64,000 nucleotides of DNA from Martelella mediterranea DSM 17316 (GTDB lineage: Bacteria; Pseudomonadota; Alphaproteobacteria; Rhizobiales; Rhizobiaceae): assembly GCF_002043005.1 (NCBI RefSeq), contig NZ_CP020330.1, positions 3,924,001-3,988,000 of the forward strand. Reading direction: 5' to 3'. The stretch's first letter is position 1; each line of letters opens with the position of its first letter. The notes under the pieces were generated by a model. It did not search any database and was not told where the DNA came from. It worked only from the letters and a program-made list of their open reading frames with translations. Of this stretch, positions 8,881-17,356 are shown one piece after another. The position numbers and the translations under genes were made by a program.

Positions 8881-8927
8881 TCCTTTCCTGATAGGATACT
8901 CCTTACAAATTCTGGATGGTAAGGAAA

Positions 8928-9194
8928 ATGAGCATGAGCGTGTTTTACGGCACATTGACTTCCAAGGGACAGACGACGATCCCCGCTGAAGTGCGCCAGA
9001 TGCTGAACCTGAAACCGGGCGACCGTATACGCTACATCATCCGCGACGGCGAAATCATCGTGCGGGCGAAGAACAGGCAGGCGAGCGACCTCAAGGGCCG
9101 CTTCCACGATGCCGACAGGGAGCCGGTCACGCTGGAAGACATGAAAGACGCCGTCGGTGAGGCGGTTGCAGAACATGTCGCCGAGCGGTCATGA
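8928..9194 (+). CDS. AbrB/MazE-type antitoxin (VapB-like)
   Basis: The product is 88 aa, or 86 aa from the second ATG at 8934, which sits better behind the AAGGA site. The N-terminal swapped-hairpin SpoVT-AbrB domain reads GTLTSKGQTTIPAEVRQ, then LKPGDRIRY; the C-terminal half is acidic and fits toxin binding (DADREPVTLEDMKD). Such antitoxins neutralise the partner toxin and repress their own promoter. The last codons overlap the toxin start by four bases (ATGA). It lies between ruvA and ruvB. Confidence 0.85.
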   Translation: MSMSVFYGTLTSKGQTTIPAEVRQMLNLKPGDRIRYIIRDGEIIVRAKNRQASDLKGRFHDADREPVTLEDMKDAVGEAVAEHVAERS

Positions 9195-9589
9195 TCGGCC
9201 TCGATACCAATATACTGCTTCGGCTGGTTCTGCAGGACGACGCCGAGCAATGCCGGCGGGTGGACCGGCTGATGGAAAGCTTGCCGGAGCGCGGGCCGGG
9301 CCATATCAACGCGATCACGCTGATGGAGTTTTCCTGGTTCCTGAGGAAGCGGCTAAGGGTGGGACGCGCCGAACTTGCAGCGGCGATCGCAGATCTTCTG
9401 GAGGCGCGCGATATCGAGGTCGAGGATGAATGGCAGGTTGAAGAGGCGCTGGATCTGATGAACCGTACGCCGGCCGAATTTCCCGATATCCTGATCGCGC
9501 TTCGAAACACAAAATCCGGCTGCCATGCCACGATGACGCTCGACCGCACCGCAGCCGCCGCCATACCGGGAATGGAATTGTTGACATGA
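9191..9589 (+). CDS. PIN-domain ribonuclease toxin (VapC-like)
   Basis: The 132-aa PIN domain starts [11 protein letters not shown] with the first catalytic Asp, followed by [10 protein letters not shown] with the conserved Glu, and a C-terminal acidic region [15 protein letters not shown] and TLDR that completes the metal site. VapC toxins cleave tRNA or rRNA when freed from the antitoxin. The start overlaps the antitoxin stop, and its own stop overlaps the ruvB start (ATGA), so the toxin and ruvB are probably translationally coupled. Confidence 0.85.
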   Translation: MIGLDTNILLRLVLQDDAEQCRRVDRLMESLPERGPGHINAITLMEFSWFLRKRLRVGRAELAAAIADLLEARDIEVEDEWQVEEALDLMNRTPAEFPDILIALRNTKSGCHATMTLDRTAAAAIPGMELLT

Positions 9590-10626
9590 GTGAAGCCGAC
9601 CGTCTGATTTCGCCGGACAAGCGCGGGGAAGACCTCGATGCGGCGCTGAGGCCGCAGACGCTGGACGATTTCACCGGCCAGGCGGAGGCGCGCGCCAATC
9701 TGAAGGTGTTCATCGAGGCCGCGAAACGGCGAAGCGAAGCGCTGGATCATGTGCTGTTCGTCGGCCCGCCGGGGCTCGGCAAGACCACGCTTGCCCAGAT
9801 CATGGCCAAGGAGCTCGGCGTCAATTTCCGCTCGACCTCGGGCCCGGTGATCGCCAAGGCCGGCGATCTGGCCGCTCTTCTGACCAATCTCGAAGAGCGC
9901 GACGTGCTGTTCATCGACGAAATCCACCGGCTCAACCCTGCGGTCGAGGAAATCCTCTATCCGGCGATGGAGGATTTTCAGCTCGACCTGATCATCGGCG
10001 AGGGCCCGGCGGCGCGTTCGGTCAAGATCGACCTGTCGAAGTTCACGCTTGTCGCGGCCACCACGCGACTCGGCCTGTTGACGACGCCGCTGCGCGACCG
10101 GTTCGGCATTCCGGTCCGGCTCAACTTCTACACCGTCGAGGAGCTGGAACTGATCATCCGACGCGGCGCCCGGCTGATGGGGCTCGGCATGAGCGATGAC
10201 GGCGCGCGAGAGATCGCGCGGCGCGCCCGCGGCACGCCGCGCATCGCCGGCCGGCTGCTGCGCCGGGTGCGCGATTTCGCCGAAGTGGCGGACGCAACCG
10301 AGGTCAGCCGCGCGATCGCCGACGAGGCGCTGACGCGGCTTGAGGTCGACCATATGGGGCTCGACCAGCTCGACCGGCGCTATCTCAACATGATCTGCCA
10401 GCATTTCGGCGGCGGGCCTGTGGGGATCGAGACGATCGCGGCGGGGCTTTCCGAGCCGCGCGACGCGATCGAGGATATCATCGAGCCCTATATGATCCAG
10501 CAGGGCCTGATCCAGCGCACCCCGCGCGGACGGGTGATGACGGCAACCGCCTGGAAGCATCTCGGCCTCACGCCCCCGAAAGATGCCGACCTCACCCAGT
10601 TCCGGCTGTTCGACGAAGGCGAGTGA
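9586..10626 (+). CDS. ruvB: Holliday junction helicase motor RuvB
   Basis: The 346-aa AAA+ ATPase drives branch migration with RuvA. Walker A is [12 protein letters not shown], Walker B FIDEIHRL, sensor 1 AATTRLG and the arginine finger region [14 protein letters not shown]; a winged helix closes the protein ([24 protein letters not shown] is represented there in part as [11 protein letters not shown]). Length is normal. The ATG lies inside the last codons of the toxin gene. It converges on hdaA. Confidence 0.97.
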   Translation: MSEADRLISPDKRGEDLDAALRPQTLDDFTGQAEARANLKVFIEAAKRRSEALDHVLFVGPPGLGKTTLAQIMAKELGVNFRSTSGPVIAKAGDLAALLTNLEERDVLFIDEIHRLNPAVEEILYPAMEDFQLDLIIGEGPAARSVKIDLSKFTLVAATTRLGLLTTPLRDRFGIPVRLNFYTVEELELIIRRGARLMGLGMSDDGAREIARRARGTPRIAGRLLRRVRDFAEVADATEVSRAIADEALTRLEVDHMGLDQLDRRYLNMICQHFGGGPVGIETIAAGLSEPRDAIEDIIEPYMIQQGLIQRTPRGRVMTATAWKHLGLTPPKDADLTQFRLFDEGE

Positions 10627-10645
10627 CCACCGGTTCCGCAGTGCC

Positions 10646-11335
10646 TCAGATGGCTTCGCGCGCGGCCAGCACCTCAGCGGCCAGCGCCCGGGTGATGCGG
10701 CGGTTGCGCGACAGCGCCAGCTTGTCGATCTGATCGACGATCTGGCTTGCGGCATCGAGCGAGCGCTCCATGCGCGTGACGACATAGGCGACGAGACGGT
10801 CGTCGACTTCGAGCTGTCGGTCGGCGAACAGCTTGAAGATCACCTGTTGCAGCAGCGCGTCATCCGGCGCGCCGATTTCCACCGTGGTGGCGGCGGCAAG
10901 CCGGGATTTCAGGTCGGGCAGCGTGATCGGCCAGAGCTGCGGCAGCGAGCGTGCGGTGATCAGCAGACTGCCGCCATGCTGGCGCACCGTGTTGATCAGA
11001 TGGAACAGGCCGGTCTCGTCAAAGGCTTCGCGGTCCGCATCCTCGAACAGGAACGCGCCGTGGCGGGCTGCGACCGGGCGCCCTTCCCTCAGCTCCGCCG
11101 TCACCGGGCGGGCCTGGCTCAGTCCCTTCCAGATGGTCGACAGATGGGTCTTGCCCGACCCCGGCGGACCGACGAGCACGGTAACCGGCGTGTGCCAGTG
11201 CGGCCAGCGGTCGATCAGGTCGATCGCCGGCATGATCGACCGCGAGATCAACAGGTGATCGCGGTCGGCCGCCGGGTCGTGGCCAAGCTCCAGCGGCAAC
11301 TGCATCGCTTTTTCACGCAGCACGGTCAGGCTCAC
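10646..11335 (-). CDS. hdaA: DnaA regulatory inactivator HdaA
   Basis: The 229-aa protein is an AAA+ relative of DnaA that, with the sliding clamp, promotes hydrolysis of DnaA-ATP after initiation. A clamp-binding motif QLPLEL occurs at residues 12-17. Walker A is GPPGSGKTHL and the Walker B region FLFEDAD; the C-terminal lid lacks a DNA-binding domain. The GTG at 11335 overlaps the upstream permease stop (GTGA); the ATG at 11305, just before the clamp motif, is an alternative start. HdaA behind an AI-2E permease is a familiar alphaproteobacterial arrangement. Confidence 0.9.
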   Translation of the reverse strand: MSLTVLREKAMQLPLELGHDPAADRDHLLISRSIMPAIDLIDRWPHWHTPVTVLVGPPGSGKTHLSTIWKGLSQARPVTAELREGRPVAARHGAFLFEDADREAFDETGLFHLINTVRQHGGSLLITARSLPQLWPITLPDLKSRLAAATTVEIGAPDDALLQQVIFKLFADRQLEVDDRLVAYVVTRMERSLDAASQIVDQIDKLALSRNRRITRALAAEVLAAREAI

Positions 11336-12459
11336 TTCCCCTCTTCAACAACCGGCGAAGGCTCTTCGGCATGGTGCTCGATACCGTCCCAGTAGAGATC
11401 GCTGGTAAGATAGCGATCGATCGCGAAGCGCACCAGCACGCCGACGGCCGCCGACACCGGCACCGCGACCAAGAGGCCGACAAAGCCGAACAGCACGCCG
11501 AAGGCGAACAGGGCGAACATCAGCCAGACCGGATGCAACCTGACGCTGGAGCCGACCAGCTTGGGCTGCAGCACATTGCCTTCCAGAAACTGGCCGAACA
11601 GATAGATCCCGAAGATCAGCGCGATCATCCAGAAATCCGGCCAGAACTGGAACAGCGCCACGCCCATGGACAGGATCAGGCCGGAGGTCGAGCCGAGATA
11701 GGGAATGAAGCTGACAAGACCGGCGAAAATCCCGATCAGGGCGCCGAAATTGAGCCCCGCGAGGCTGAGCGTGATCGCGTAGTAGATCGCGAGAATGAGG
11801 CAGAGCGACCCCTGCCCGCGCACGAAGCCGGAAATCACCGCGTTGATCTCGTGGGCGAGGTAGCGGACATCGTCCACCTGTCCGCGCGGTATCCACTGGT
11901 CGATCTTCTGGACCATCCGGTCCCAGTCGAGCAGAAGGTAGAAGGCGATCACCGGCGCCAGCACGAAGAACGAGACGAGATTGACCACCGCCATCGACGA
12001 GTTCCAGATGCTGCCGAACACCTGACCGGCGATCGAGGCGCCGCCCGACAGCATCTTGCCGATATTCTCGCTGAGCGAAGCAAGCTGGTCGTTGCCCCAG
12101 TCGATCAGTTTGGAAAACTCGGTCGTCTCCAGGTACTGCTCAAGCTGGTGCATGTATTTCGGCACCTGCTGGGCGACATCATAGGCCTGCGACACCAGAA
12201 GCGGAATGAACAGCAACAGCACGGCGATGACGATCACCAGGAAGGACAGCATGATCGTGGTCGTCGCCCACAGCCTGTTGAAACCAAGCTTCTCCAGCCG
12301 GTCGGCAACCGGATCGAGGAAATAGGCCAGCGCCATCCCGGCGACGAAGGGCAGCAATATGCTGCGGAAAACATAGAGAAAGAGCGCGACAAAGGCGGCA
12401 AACAGCAGCCAGAAATAGACCTGCCTGCGCAATCCCGCGGCACTGATCCGACCCGCCAT
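11332..12459 (-). CDS. AI-2E-family transporter (PerM-like permease)
   Basis: The product has about 375 aa with eight predicted membrane helices: two early ones (RRQVYFWLLFAAFVALFL region, residues 10-45), a long amphipathic soluble segment (about 90-150), and a C-terminal cluster containing the family signature GLVSFIPYLGSTSG. The family includes the putative AI-2 exporter TqsA and sodium/proton antiporters; substrate here is unknown. ATG 12459 follows a GGGAG site by 8 bases. It is the first gene of a two-gene unit with hdaA and diverges from purM. Confidence 0.85.
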   Translation of the reverse strand: MAGRISAAGLRRQVYFWLLFAAFVALFLYVFRSILLPFVAGMALAYFLDPVADRLEKLGFNRLWATTTIMLSFLVIVIAVLLLFIPLLVSQAYDVAQQVPKYMHQLEQYLETTEFSKLIDWGNDQLASLSENIGKMLSGGASIAGQVFGSIWNSSMAVVNLVSFFVLAPVIAFYLLLDWDRMVQKIDQWIPRGQVDDVRYLAHEINAVISGFVRGQGSLCLILAIYYAITLSLAGLNFGALIGIFAGLVSFIPYLGSTSGLILSMGVALFQFWPDFWMIALIFGIYLFGQFLEGNVLQPKLVGSSVRLHPVWLMFALFAFGVLFGFVGLLVAVPVSAAVGVLVRFAIDRYLTSDLYWDGIEHHAEEPSPVVEEGK

Positions 12460-12727
12460 GAAAAAACTCCCGCTCCGGTTCGCGCTCAAGCGATTGTGGC
12501 ACCAGGGCCCGCAACATGGATGAAGGCCCATAGCGTTTGTTCAGCAAACCGCCGCCAGCGTCAAGCGACAAGGCCGATGCCACGCGCCCCTCCCCGATAT
12601 CCACTGTGTCCAACGTGGTCGCGCGCGCGTTAATTGTCGATATCGGCCTCATGGTCGGGCAACACACTTGCATCGGGCAAAACTCCATGCAATGCCCGGC
12701 TTTGACTTTTGCATGAGGGACCGCCCC

Positions 12728-13801
12728 ATGAGCGAGACGCGTAGAAACGGCCTGACCTACTCCGACGCAGGCGTCGACATCGATGCCGGCAACCTTCTGG
12801 TCCAGAAAATCAAGCCCGCGGTGAAATCGACCCGGCGGCCCGGTGCGGACGGTGAAATCGGCGGTTTCGGCGGCCTCTTCGACCTGAAGGCGGCGGGCTT
12901 CACCGATCCGGTTCTGGTCGCCGCCAATGACGGCGTCGGCACCAAGCTGAAGATCGCGATCGAGGCCGGCAAGCACGACACGGTCGGCATCGATCTGGTC
13001 GCCATGTGCGTCAACGATCTCGTGGTTCAGGGCGCGGAGCCGCTGTTCTTCCTCGACTATTTCGCCACCGGCGCGCTCGACCCCGATGAGGGCGCGGTGA
13101 TCGTGGAAGGCATAGCCGAGGGCTGCCGGCAGGCAGGCTGCGCGCTGATCGGCGGCGAGACCGCAGAAATGCCGGGCATGTACGCCAAGGGCGACTACGA
13201 TCTTGCCGGCTTCGCGGTGGGCGCTGCCGAGCGCGGCGCGCTGCTGCCGTCCGAAAGCCTTGAGGAAGGCGACGTGATCTTCGGCCTCGCCTCCTCCGGC
13301 GTTCACTCCAACGGGTTTTCGCTGGTGCGGCGCGTGGCCGAAATGAACGGTCTCGGCTGGCAGGCCCCTGCCCCCTTCGCGCCGGGCAAGAGCCTTGGCG
13401 AGGCGCTGCTGGAACCGACCCGCATCTATGTGAAGCCGCTGCTGGCCGCAATCCGCGAAACCGGCGCGATCAAGGCGTTGGCCCATATCACCGGCGGCGG
13501 CTTTCCGGAAAATATACCGCGCGTTCTGCCCGCGACGCTTTCCGCCGAGATCGATCTCGAGGCGATCACCGTGCCCGCCGTGTTCTCCTGGCTCGCGCGC
13601 GCGGGCGGCGTAGCACCCGCTGAAATGATGCGCACCTTCAATTGCGGCGTCGGCATGATCGGCGTCTGCCGCGAAGACCGGCTCGATGCCGTGCTCGCAG
13701 CGCTTGCGGACCAGGGCGAAAACGCCTTCCGGCTCGGCCGCATCGTCGCCCGCAAGGACGGCATGGACGGCACGGTCTACAAGGGCATGATCGCGCTATG
13801 A
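12728..13801 (+). CDS. purM: phosphoribosylformylglycinamidine cyclo-ligase
   Basis: The 357-aa AIR synthetase closes FGAM to aminoimidazole ribotide with ATP, step five of purine synthesis. Motifs include [36 protein letters not shown], the substrate-binding [13 protein letters not shown] and [16 protein letters not shown]. The ATG at 12728 has GAGGGA eight bases upstream; the frame is open to 12668 but without family sequence. The 268-base gap to the divergent permease should hold both promoters. It overlaps purN. Confidence 0.96.
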   Translation: MSETRRNGLTYSDAGVDIDAGNLLVQKIKPAVKSTRRPGADGEIGGFGGLFDLKAAGFTDPVLVAANDGVGTKLKIAIEAGKHDTVGIDLVAMCVNDLVVQGAEPLFFLDYFATGALDPDEGAVIVEGIAEGCRQAGCALIGGETAEMPGMYAKGDYDLAGFAVGAAERGALLPSESLEEGDVIFGLASSGVHSNGFSLVRRVAEMNGLGWQAPAPFAPGKSLGEALLEPTRIYVKPLLAAIRETGAIKALAHITGGGFPENIPRVLPATLSAEIDLEAITVPAVFSWLARAGGVAPAEMMRTFNCGVGMIGVCREDRLDAVLAALADQGENAFRLGRIVARKDGMDGTVYKGMIAL

Positions 13802-14451
13802 GCGGACGCAAGCGGGTTGTCGTGTTCATTTCGGGCAGCGGCTCCAACATGGAGAAGCTGGCTGAAGCCTGCGAAGCGCCGGATTTCCCGGCGGAGATCG
13901 TGGCCGTCATCTCCGACAAGCCCGACGCCGGCGGACTGCTAAAGGCGAAGGCCCGCGGCATCGCCACCTACGCTCTTGCCCGCAAGGATTACGACAGCAA
14001 ACAGGCGCACGAGGCCGCGATGCTCGGCTTGCTTGCCGATCTCGCGCCCGATTTCATCTGCCTTGCCGGGTTCATGCGGCTGCTCTCGGGCGATTTCATC
14101 CGCGCCTATGCGGGGCGGATCATCAATATCCACCCCTCGCTGCTGCCGCTGTTTCCGGGGCTCGACACCCATCAGCGCGCGCTCGACGCCGGCATGCGCA
14201 TCGCCGGCTGCTCGGTGCATTTCGTCACCGAAGGCATGGATGAGGGGCCGATCATCGGCCAGGCCGCCGTCCCGATCGTGCCGGGCGATGACGCCGATGC
14301 GCTGGCAGAGCGGATACTGACGGTCGAGCACAGGCTCTATCCCGCCACGCTCAGGCGGCTTGCCGCTGGCGAGGTGCGGATGGAAAATGGCCGCGCCGTC
14401 TTCACCAACCGTGGCACAGACGGGGCCGAACAGATTTTGATCGCGGGGTAA
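13798..14451 (+). CDS. purN: phosphoribosylglycinamide formyltransferase
   Basis: The 217-aa enzyme transfers a formyl group from 10-formyl-THF to GAR, step three of purine synthesis. The N-terminal nucleotide site reads [20 protein letters not shown] and [15 protein letters not shown] carry the catalytic Asn and His, and [14 protein letters not shown] the catalytic Asp. Its ATG lies inside the purM stop (ATGA), so the two genes form a coupled operon. A much longer in-frame extension upstream is antisense-free purM coding DNA and not part of the protein. Confidence 0.95.
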   Translation: MSGRKRVVVFISGSGSNMEKLAEACEAPDFPAEIVAVISDKPDAGGLLKAKARGIATYALARKDYDSKQAHEAAMLGLLADLAPDFICLAGFMRLLSGDFIRAYAGRIINIHPSLLPLFPGLDTHQRALDAGMRIAGCSVHFVTEGMDEGPIIGQAAVPIVPGDDADALAERILTVEHRLYPATLRRLAAGEVRMENGRAVFTNRGTDGAEQILIAG

Positions 14452-14517
14452 AGCGATCCCGGCGGGCGATAGGCCGCGACCGGAGAAATCGATGCCGGAA
14501 CAAGAGGCAGGACTGTC

Positions 14518-15351
14518 TTGGACATATTCCTCATCAATCTCGCCAGTAGCCAGGACCGCCTGTCGCGCATGCGCGAGGTTTTCGGTGCGCAGAAGCTTGC
14601 CTTCGAGCGGATCGATGCCGTCGACGCCGCATCGCTATCCGATGACTTTGTCCGAAACATCGTCGCCCCGCCGATGAGCAAACATGCCCGCAACCTGACC
14701 CCGACCGAAATCGGCTGCTATCTCAGCCACAGGAAGGTCTGGGAGACGGCGCTGTCGCGGGGCATCGATTACGCGACCATCTTCGAGGATGATATCCACC
14801 TCGCCCCCGATGCGGGAAAGCTTCTTTCCGCGGCCGCTGATTGGCTGCCGGAGGGGGCAGACCTGATCAAGCTCGAAACGCTTGCCATGCCGACCCATGT
14901 CTCCCGCGACGGCAAGGTCCTGATGGCAACGCCGCACCGGCTGAAAAAACTCCTGAGCAGCCATTACGGGGCTGCGGGATACATCGTCAGCCGCCGGGCG
15001 ATGGAGCGTCTTTGCGCAGCAAGCGATCCGCTGCCGCTGCCGGTGGATGATGTCATCTTCGGCGCGCATTACCGGGTCTTCGGCGGGCTGCGGGCCTATC
15101 AGATCGACCCGGCGATCTGCGTTCAGGATCAATATATCGAGAGTCCCGAAGCCGGGCGGCTCGGCATCGTCTCGACGATCCGCGACCGCCATGCCAGCCT
15201 GCCGGTAACCCATGCGGGCCGGAGCCTCATCAGACGCGGCCTCGATGGCCTTTCGACCAAGCTCACCCGTCGCCGGCGGAAAACCAGGATCGCCCTGCTG
15301 CAGGCGCTTGGCCGCGCGGAGCAAAAGACCATCCCGTTCGCGCGGGATTGA
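14518..15351 (+). CDS. glycosyltransferase family 25 (LPS-type)
   Basis: The 277-aa protein has the GT25 start FLINLASSQDRLSRM, then PTEIGCYLSHRKVWE and the acidic YATIFEDDIHLAPD that binds metal and sugar nucleotide, followed by GAAGYIVSRRAME and VDDVIFG. GT25 enzymes add galactose or related sugars to lipooligosaccharide on the cytoplasmic side. The start is a TTG behind a GAGGCAGGA site. The basic tail (KLTRRRRKTR) may bind membrane. It stands alone between purN and a convergent hydrolase gene, so its acceptor cannot be inferred. Confidence 0.85.
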   Translation: MDIFLINLASSQDRLSRMREVFGAQKLAFERIDAVDAASLSDDFVRNIVAPPMSKHARNLTPTEIGCYLSHRKVWETALSRGIDYATIFEDDIHLAPDAGKLLSAAADWLPEGADLIKLETLAMPTHVSRDGKVLMATPHRLKKLLSSHYGAAGYIVSRRAMERLCAASDPLPLPVDDVIFGAHYRVFGGLRAYQIDPAICVQDQYIESPEAGRLGIVSTIRDRHASLPVTHAGRSLIRRGLDGLSTKLTRRRRKTRIALLQALGRAEQKTIPFARD

Positions 15352-15357
15352 AGCCGG

Positions 15358-16005
15358 TCAAAGCCCCTTGAGAAAGGGGTTGTTGCGGCGCTCTTCGCCG
15401 ATGCGCCCGCCCGGCCCGTGGCCGCAGATGAAGCCGACATCGTCGCCGAGCGGAAACAGCTTGTCGCGGATCGAGGCGAGCAGGATATCGTGGTCGCCGC
15501 CCGGCAGATCGCTGCGCCCGACCGAGCCGTGAAACAGCACATCGCCGACATGGGCGAATTTCTGGGCGCGGTTGAAGAAGATCACATGGCCGGGCGCGTG
15601 GCCGGGAGTGTGATAGACCTCGAACACATGGTCGCCGAAACCCACCGTTTCGCCCTCGGTCAGAAACCGGTCGGGAAAGCAGTTGCGCACCATGCCCGCC
15701 ATGCCGAAACGCTCGGCGCTTGCCTCGATGTTCTCCAGAATGAAACGGTCATCCTCATGCGGGCCGATGATCTCCAGCCCCAGACGCTCCTTCAGCTCCA
15801 TCGCGCCGCCGGCATGATCGAGATGGCCGTGCGTCAGCCAGATCGCCTTCAGCGTTATGCCGTTTTCCTCCACGGTCTGGATGATGACATCGGCATCCCC
15901 GCCGGGATCGACCACGACGCCCTCGCGCAACTCGGGATCGAACAGCACGGTGCAGTTCTGCTGGAGGGGGGTGACGGGAATGATCCCGGCCTGAAGCTGC
16001 GCCAT
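15358..16005 (-). CDS. glyoxalase-II-like MBL-fold hydrolase
   Basis: The 215-aa protein has the complete metallo-beta-lactamase metal site: THGHLDHAGG, then HTPGHAPGH, then VGDVLFHGSVGR with the bridging Asp, and a terminal CGHG. This arrangement is that of short GloB-like hydrolases such as YcbL, which cleave S-D-lactoylglutathione or similar thioesters. The ATG at 16005 follows GGGAGA; an upstream open extension to 16041 lacks family residues. It converges on the GT25 gene with 6 bases between stops. Confidence 0.87.
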   Translation of the reverse strand: MAQLQAGIIPVTPLQQNCTVLFDPELREGVVVDPGGDADVIIQTVEENGITLKAIWLTHGHLDHAGGAMELKERLGLEIIGPHEDDRFILENIEASAERFGMAGMVRNCFPDRFLTEGETVGFGDHVFEVYHTPGHAPGHVIFFNRAQKFAHVGDVLFHGSVGRSDLPGGDHDILLASIRDKLFPLGDDVGFICGHGPGGRIGEERRNNPFLKGL

Positions 16006-16139
16006 TGAACTGATATCTCCCTTGCGGACGGTCGCCGCCAACGGCTTCCATTTCGCTTGCGTCCGTTTTAAACCTGATACGATATCTATGTCAGACTGGA
16101 TTTGATTACAAAAGCCCGGCGGGCGAAAGGAAACAGGCT

Positions 16140-16649
16140 TTGGGAGTGAAACATCAGGCGATCATGCCCGAACACGCGCCCGAGAGCGGCGTCGCGGACC
16201 TGGCGGTGGTCGAACTTCTGTTTTTCGCCTATCGCGATTTCATCTCCGATCCGGACGCGATCCTCGGCGAGATCGGCTTCGGCCGCGCCCATCACCGGGT
16301 TATCCATTTCGTCGGAAGCCGGCCGGGCATGAGCGTTGCCGACCTGCTCGACATCCTGCGCATCACCAAGCAGAGCCTCGCGCGCGTGCTGAAACAGCTG
16401 ATCGACAGCGGCTATATCCGCCAGACGGCGGGGCCGGAGGACCGGCGTCAGCGTCGGCTGTTTCTGACCGCGGAAGGCGAGCGGCTGCGCGCGGAACTGC
16501 TCTCGCCGCAATTGCGGCGCATCGACAGGGCATTCGCGGCAATGCGCGAGGACGAGCGCCGGGCGGTCGGCGAATTTCTGACACGCATGTGCGATCACGA
16601 TCCCCATGCCGGCGTCGAGGCCTTGCCGCAGAAAGGGGAGGAAGCATGA
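16140..16649 (+). CDS. MarR-family regulator, first gene of a two-component operon
   Basis: The 169-aa protein has a winged helix with VADLLDILRITKQSLARVLKQLIDSG as recognition part and the wing DRRQRRLFLT typical of MarR. The start is a TTG at 16140 behind AAGGAAA; GTG 16146 and ATG 16164 are alternatives. Its stop overlaps the response regulator start (ATGA). A MarR protein followed by an OmpR-type regulator recalls petP-petR of purple bacteria; that link is an inference. A partial dyad CTGA...TCAG at 16074-16094 could be its operator. Confidence 0.82.
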   Translation: MGVKHQAIMPEHAPESGVADLAVVELLFFAYRDFISDPDAILGEIGFGRAHHRVIHFVGSRPGMSVADLLDILRITKQSLARVLKQLIDSGYIRQTAGPEDRRQRRLFLTAEGERLRAELLSPQLRRIDRAFAAMREDERRAVGEFLTRMCDHDPHAGVEALPQKGEEA

Positions 16650-17347
16650 GCGAAGCCAGAGCGATCGATGATGACGCGGCCCACCTTCTGATTGTCGACG
16701 ACGACACCCGTATCCGCACACTGCTCAAGCGCTATCTGGGCGAAAACGGCTACCGCGTCTCCACGGCCGCCGATGCCGCCGAGGCGCGGCGCAAGCTGGA
16801 AGGGCTCGACTTCGATCTTCTCGTTCTCGACGTGATGATGCCGGGCGAGGACGGTGTGTCGCTGACCCGGCACCTCAGGGACGTCCGCCCGGTCCCGGTA
16901 CTGCTTCTGACCGCGAAGGCGGAGGCCGACGCCCGCATCGCGGGTCTGGAGGCCGGCGCCGACGATTATCTGGTCAAGCCCTTCGAGCCGCGCGAGCTTC
17001 TGCTTCGCATCAGCAATATCCTGCGCCGCGCCGATACGCCGAAGACGCCGGCGATCGAACAGGTCGTGTTCGGCCCCTATTCCTTCTCGCTCGCACGGCG
17101 CGAACTCAAGAGAGGCGCAACCCCGATCCGGCTCACCGAACGCGAACAGGACATTCTGGCCATGCTCGCCGAAAAGGCCGGCGAAACGGTCGCGCGCTAC
17201 GATCTCGTCAGCAGCGCCAGCGAGATCAACGAGCGCACGATCGACGTGCAGATCAACCGGCTGCGCCGCAAGATCGAAAACGATCCGGCGAACCCGCTTT
17301 ATCTCCAGACCGTGCGCGGTATCGGCTACCGCCTGAGCCGGGATTAG
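16646..17347 (+). CDS. OmpR-family response regulator (PetR-like)
   Basis: The 233-aa protein has a receiver domain with acidic pocket VDDD (residues 17-20), phospho-acceptor D62 in VLDVMMPGEDG, and conserved Lys in YLVKPFEPRELLLRI. The C-terminal winged helix (about 135-230) ends NRLRRKIENDP and RGIGYRL. It should bind DNA after phosphorylation by the kinase encoded next. Start ATG lies in the MarR stop. In the family an AT-rich direct-repeat target is usual; none was looked for genome-wide. Confidence 0.93.
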   Translation: MSEARAIDDDAAHLLIVDDDTRIRTLLKRYLGENGYRVSTAADAAEARRKLEGLDFDLLVLDVMMPGEDGVSLTRHLRDVRPVPVLLLTAKAEADARIAGLEAGADDYLVKPFEPRELLLRISNILRRADTPKTPAIEQVVFGPYSFSLARRELKRGATPIRLTEREQDILAMLAEKAGETVARYDLVSSASEINERTIDVQINRLRRKIENDPANPLYLQTVRGIGYRLSRD

Positions 17348-17356
17348 GACCCGACA

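Noticed and set aside
9127..10785. 552-codon antisense open frame across the toxin and ruvB
   Set aside because: It is a shadow of ruvB; no motif or signal.
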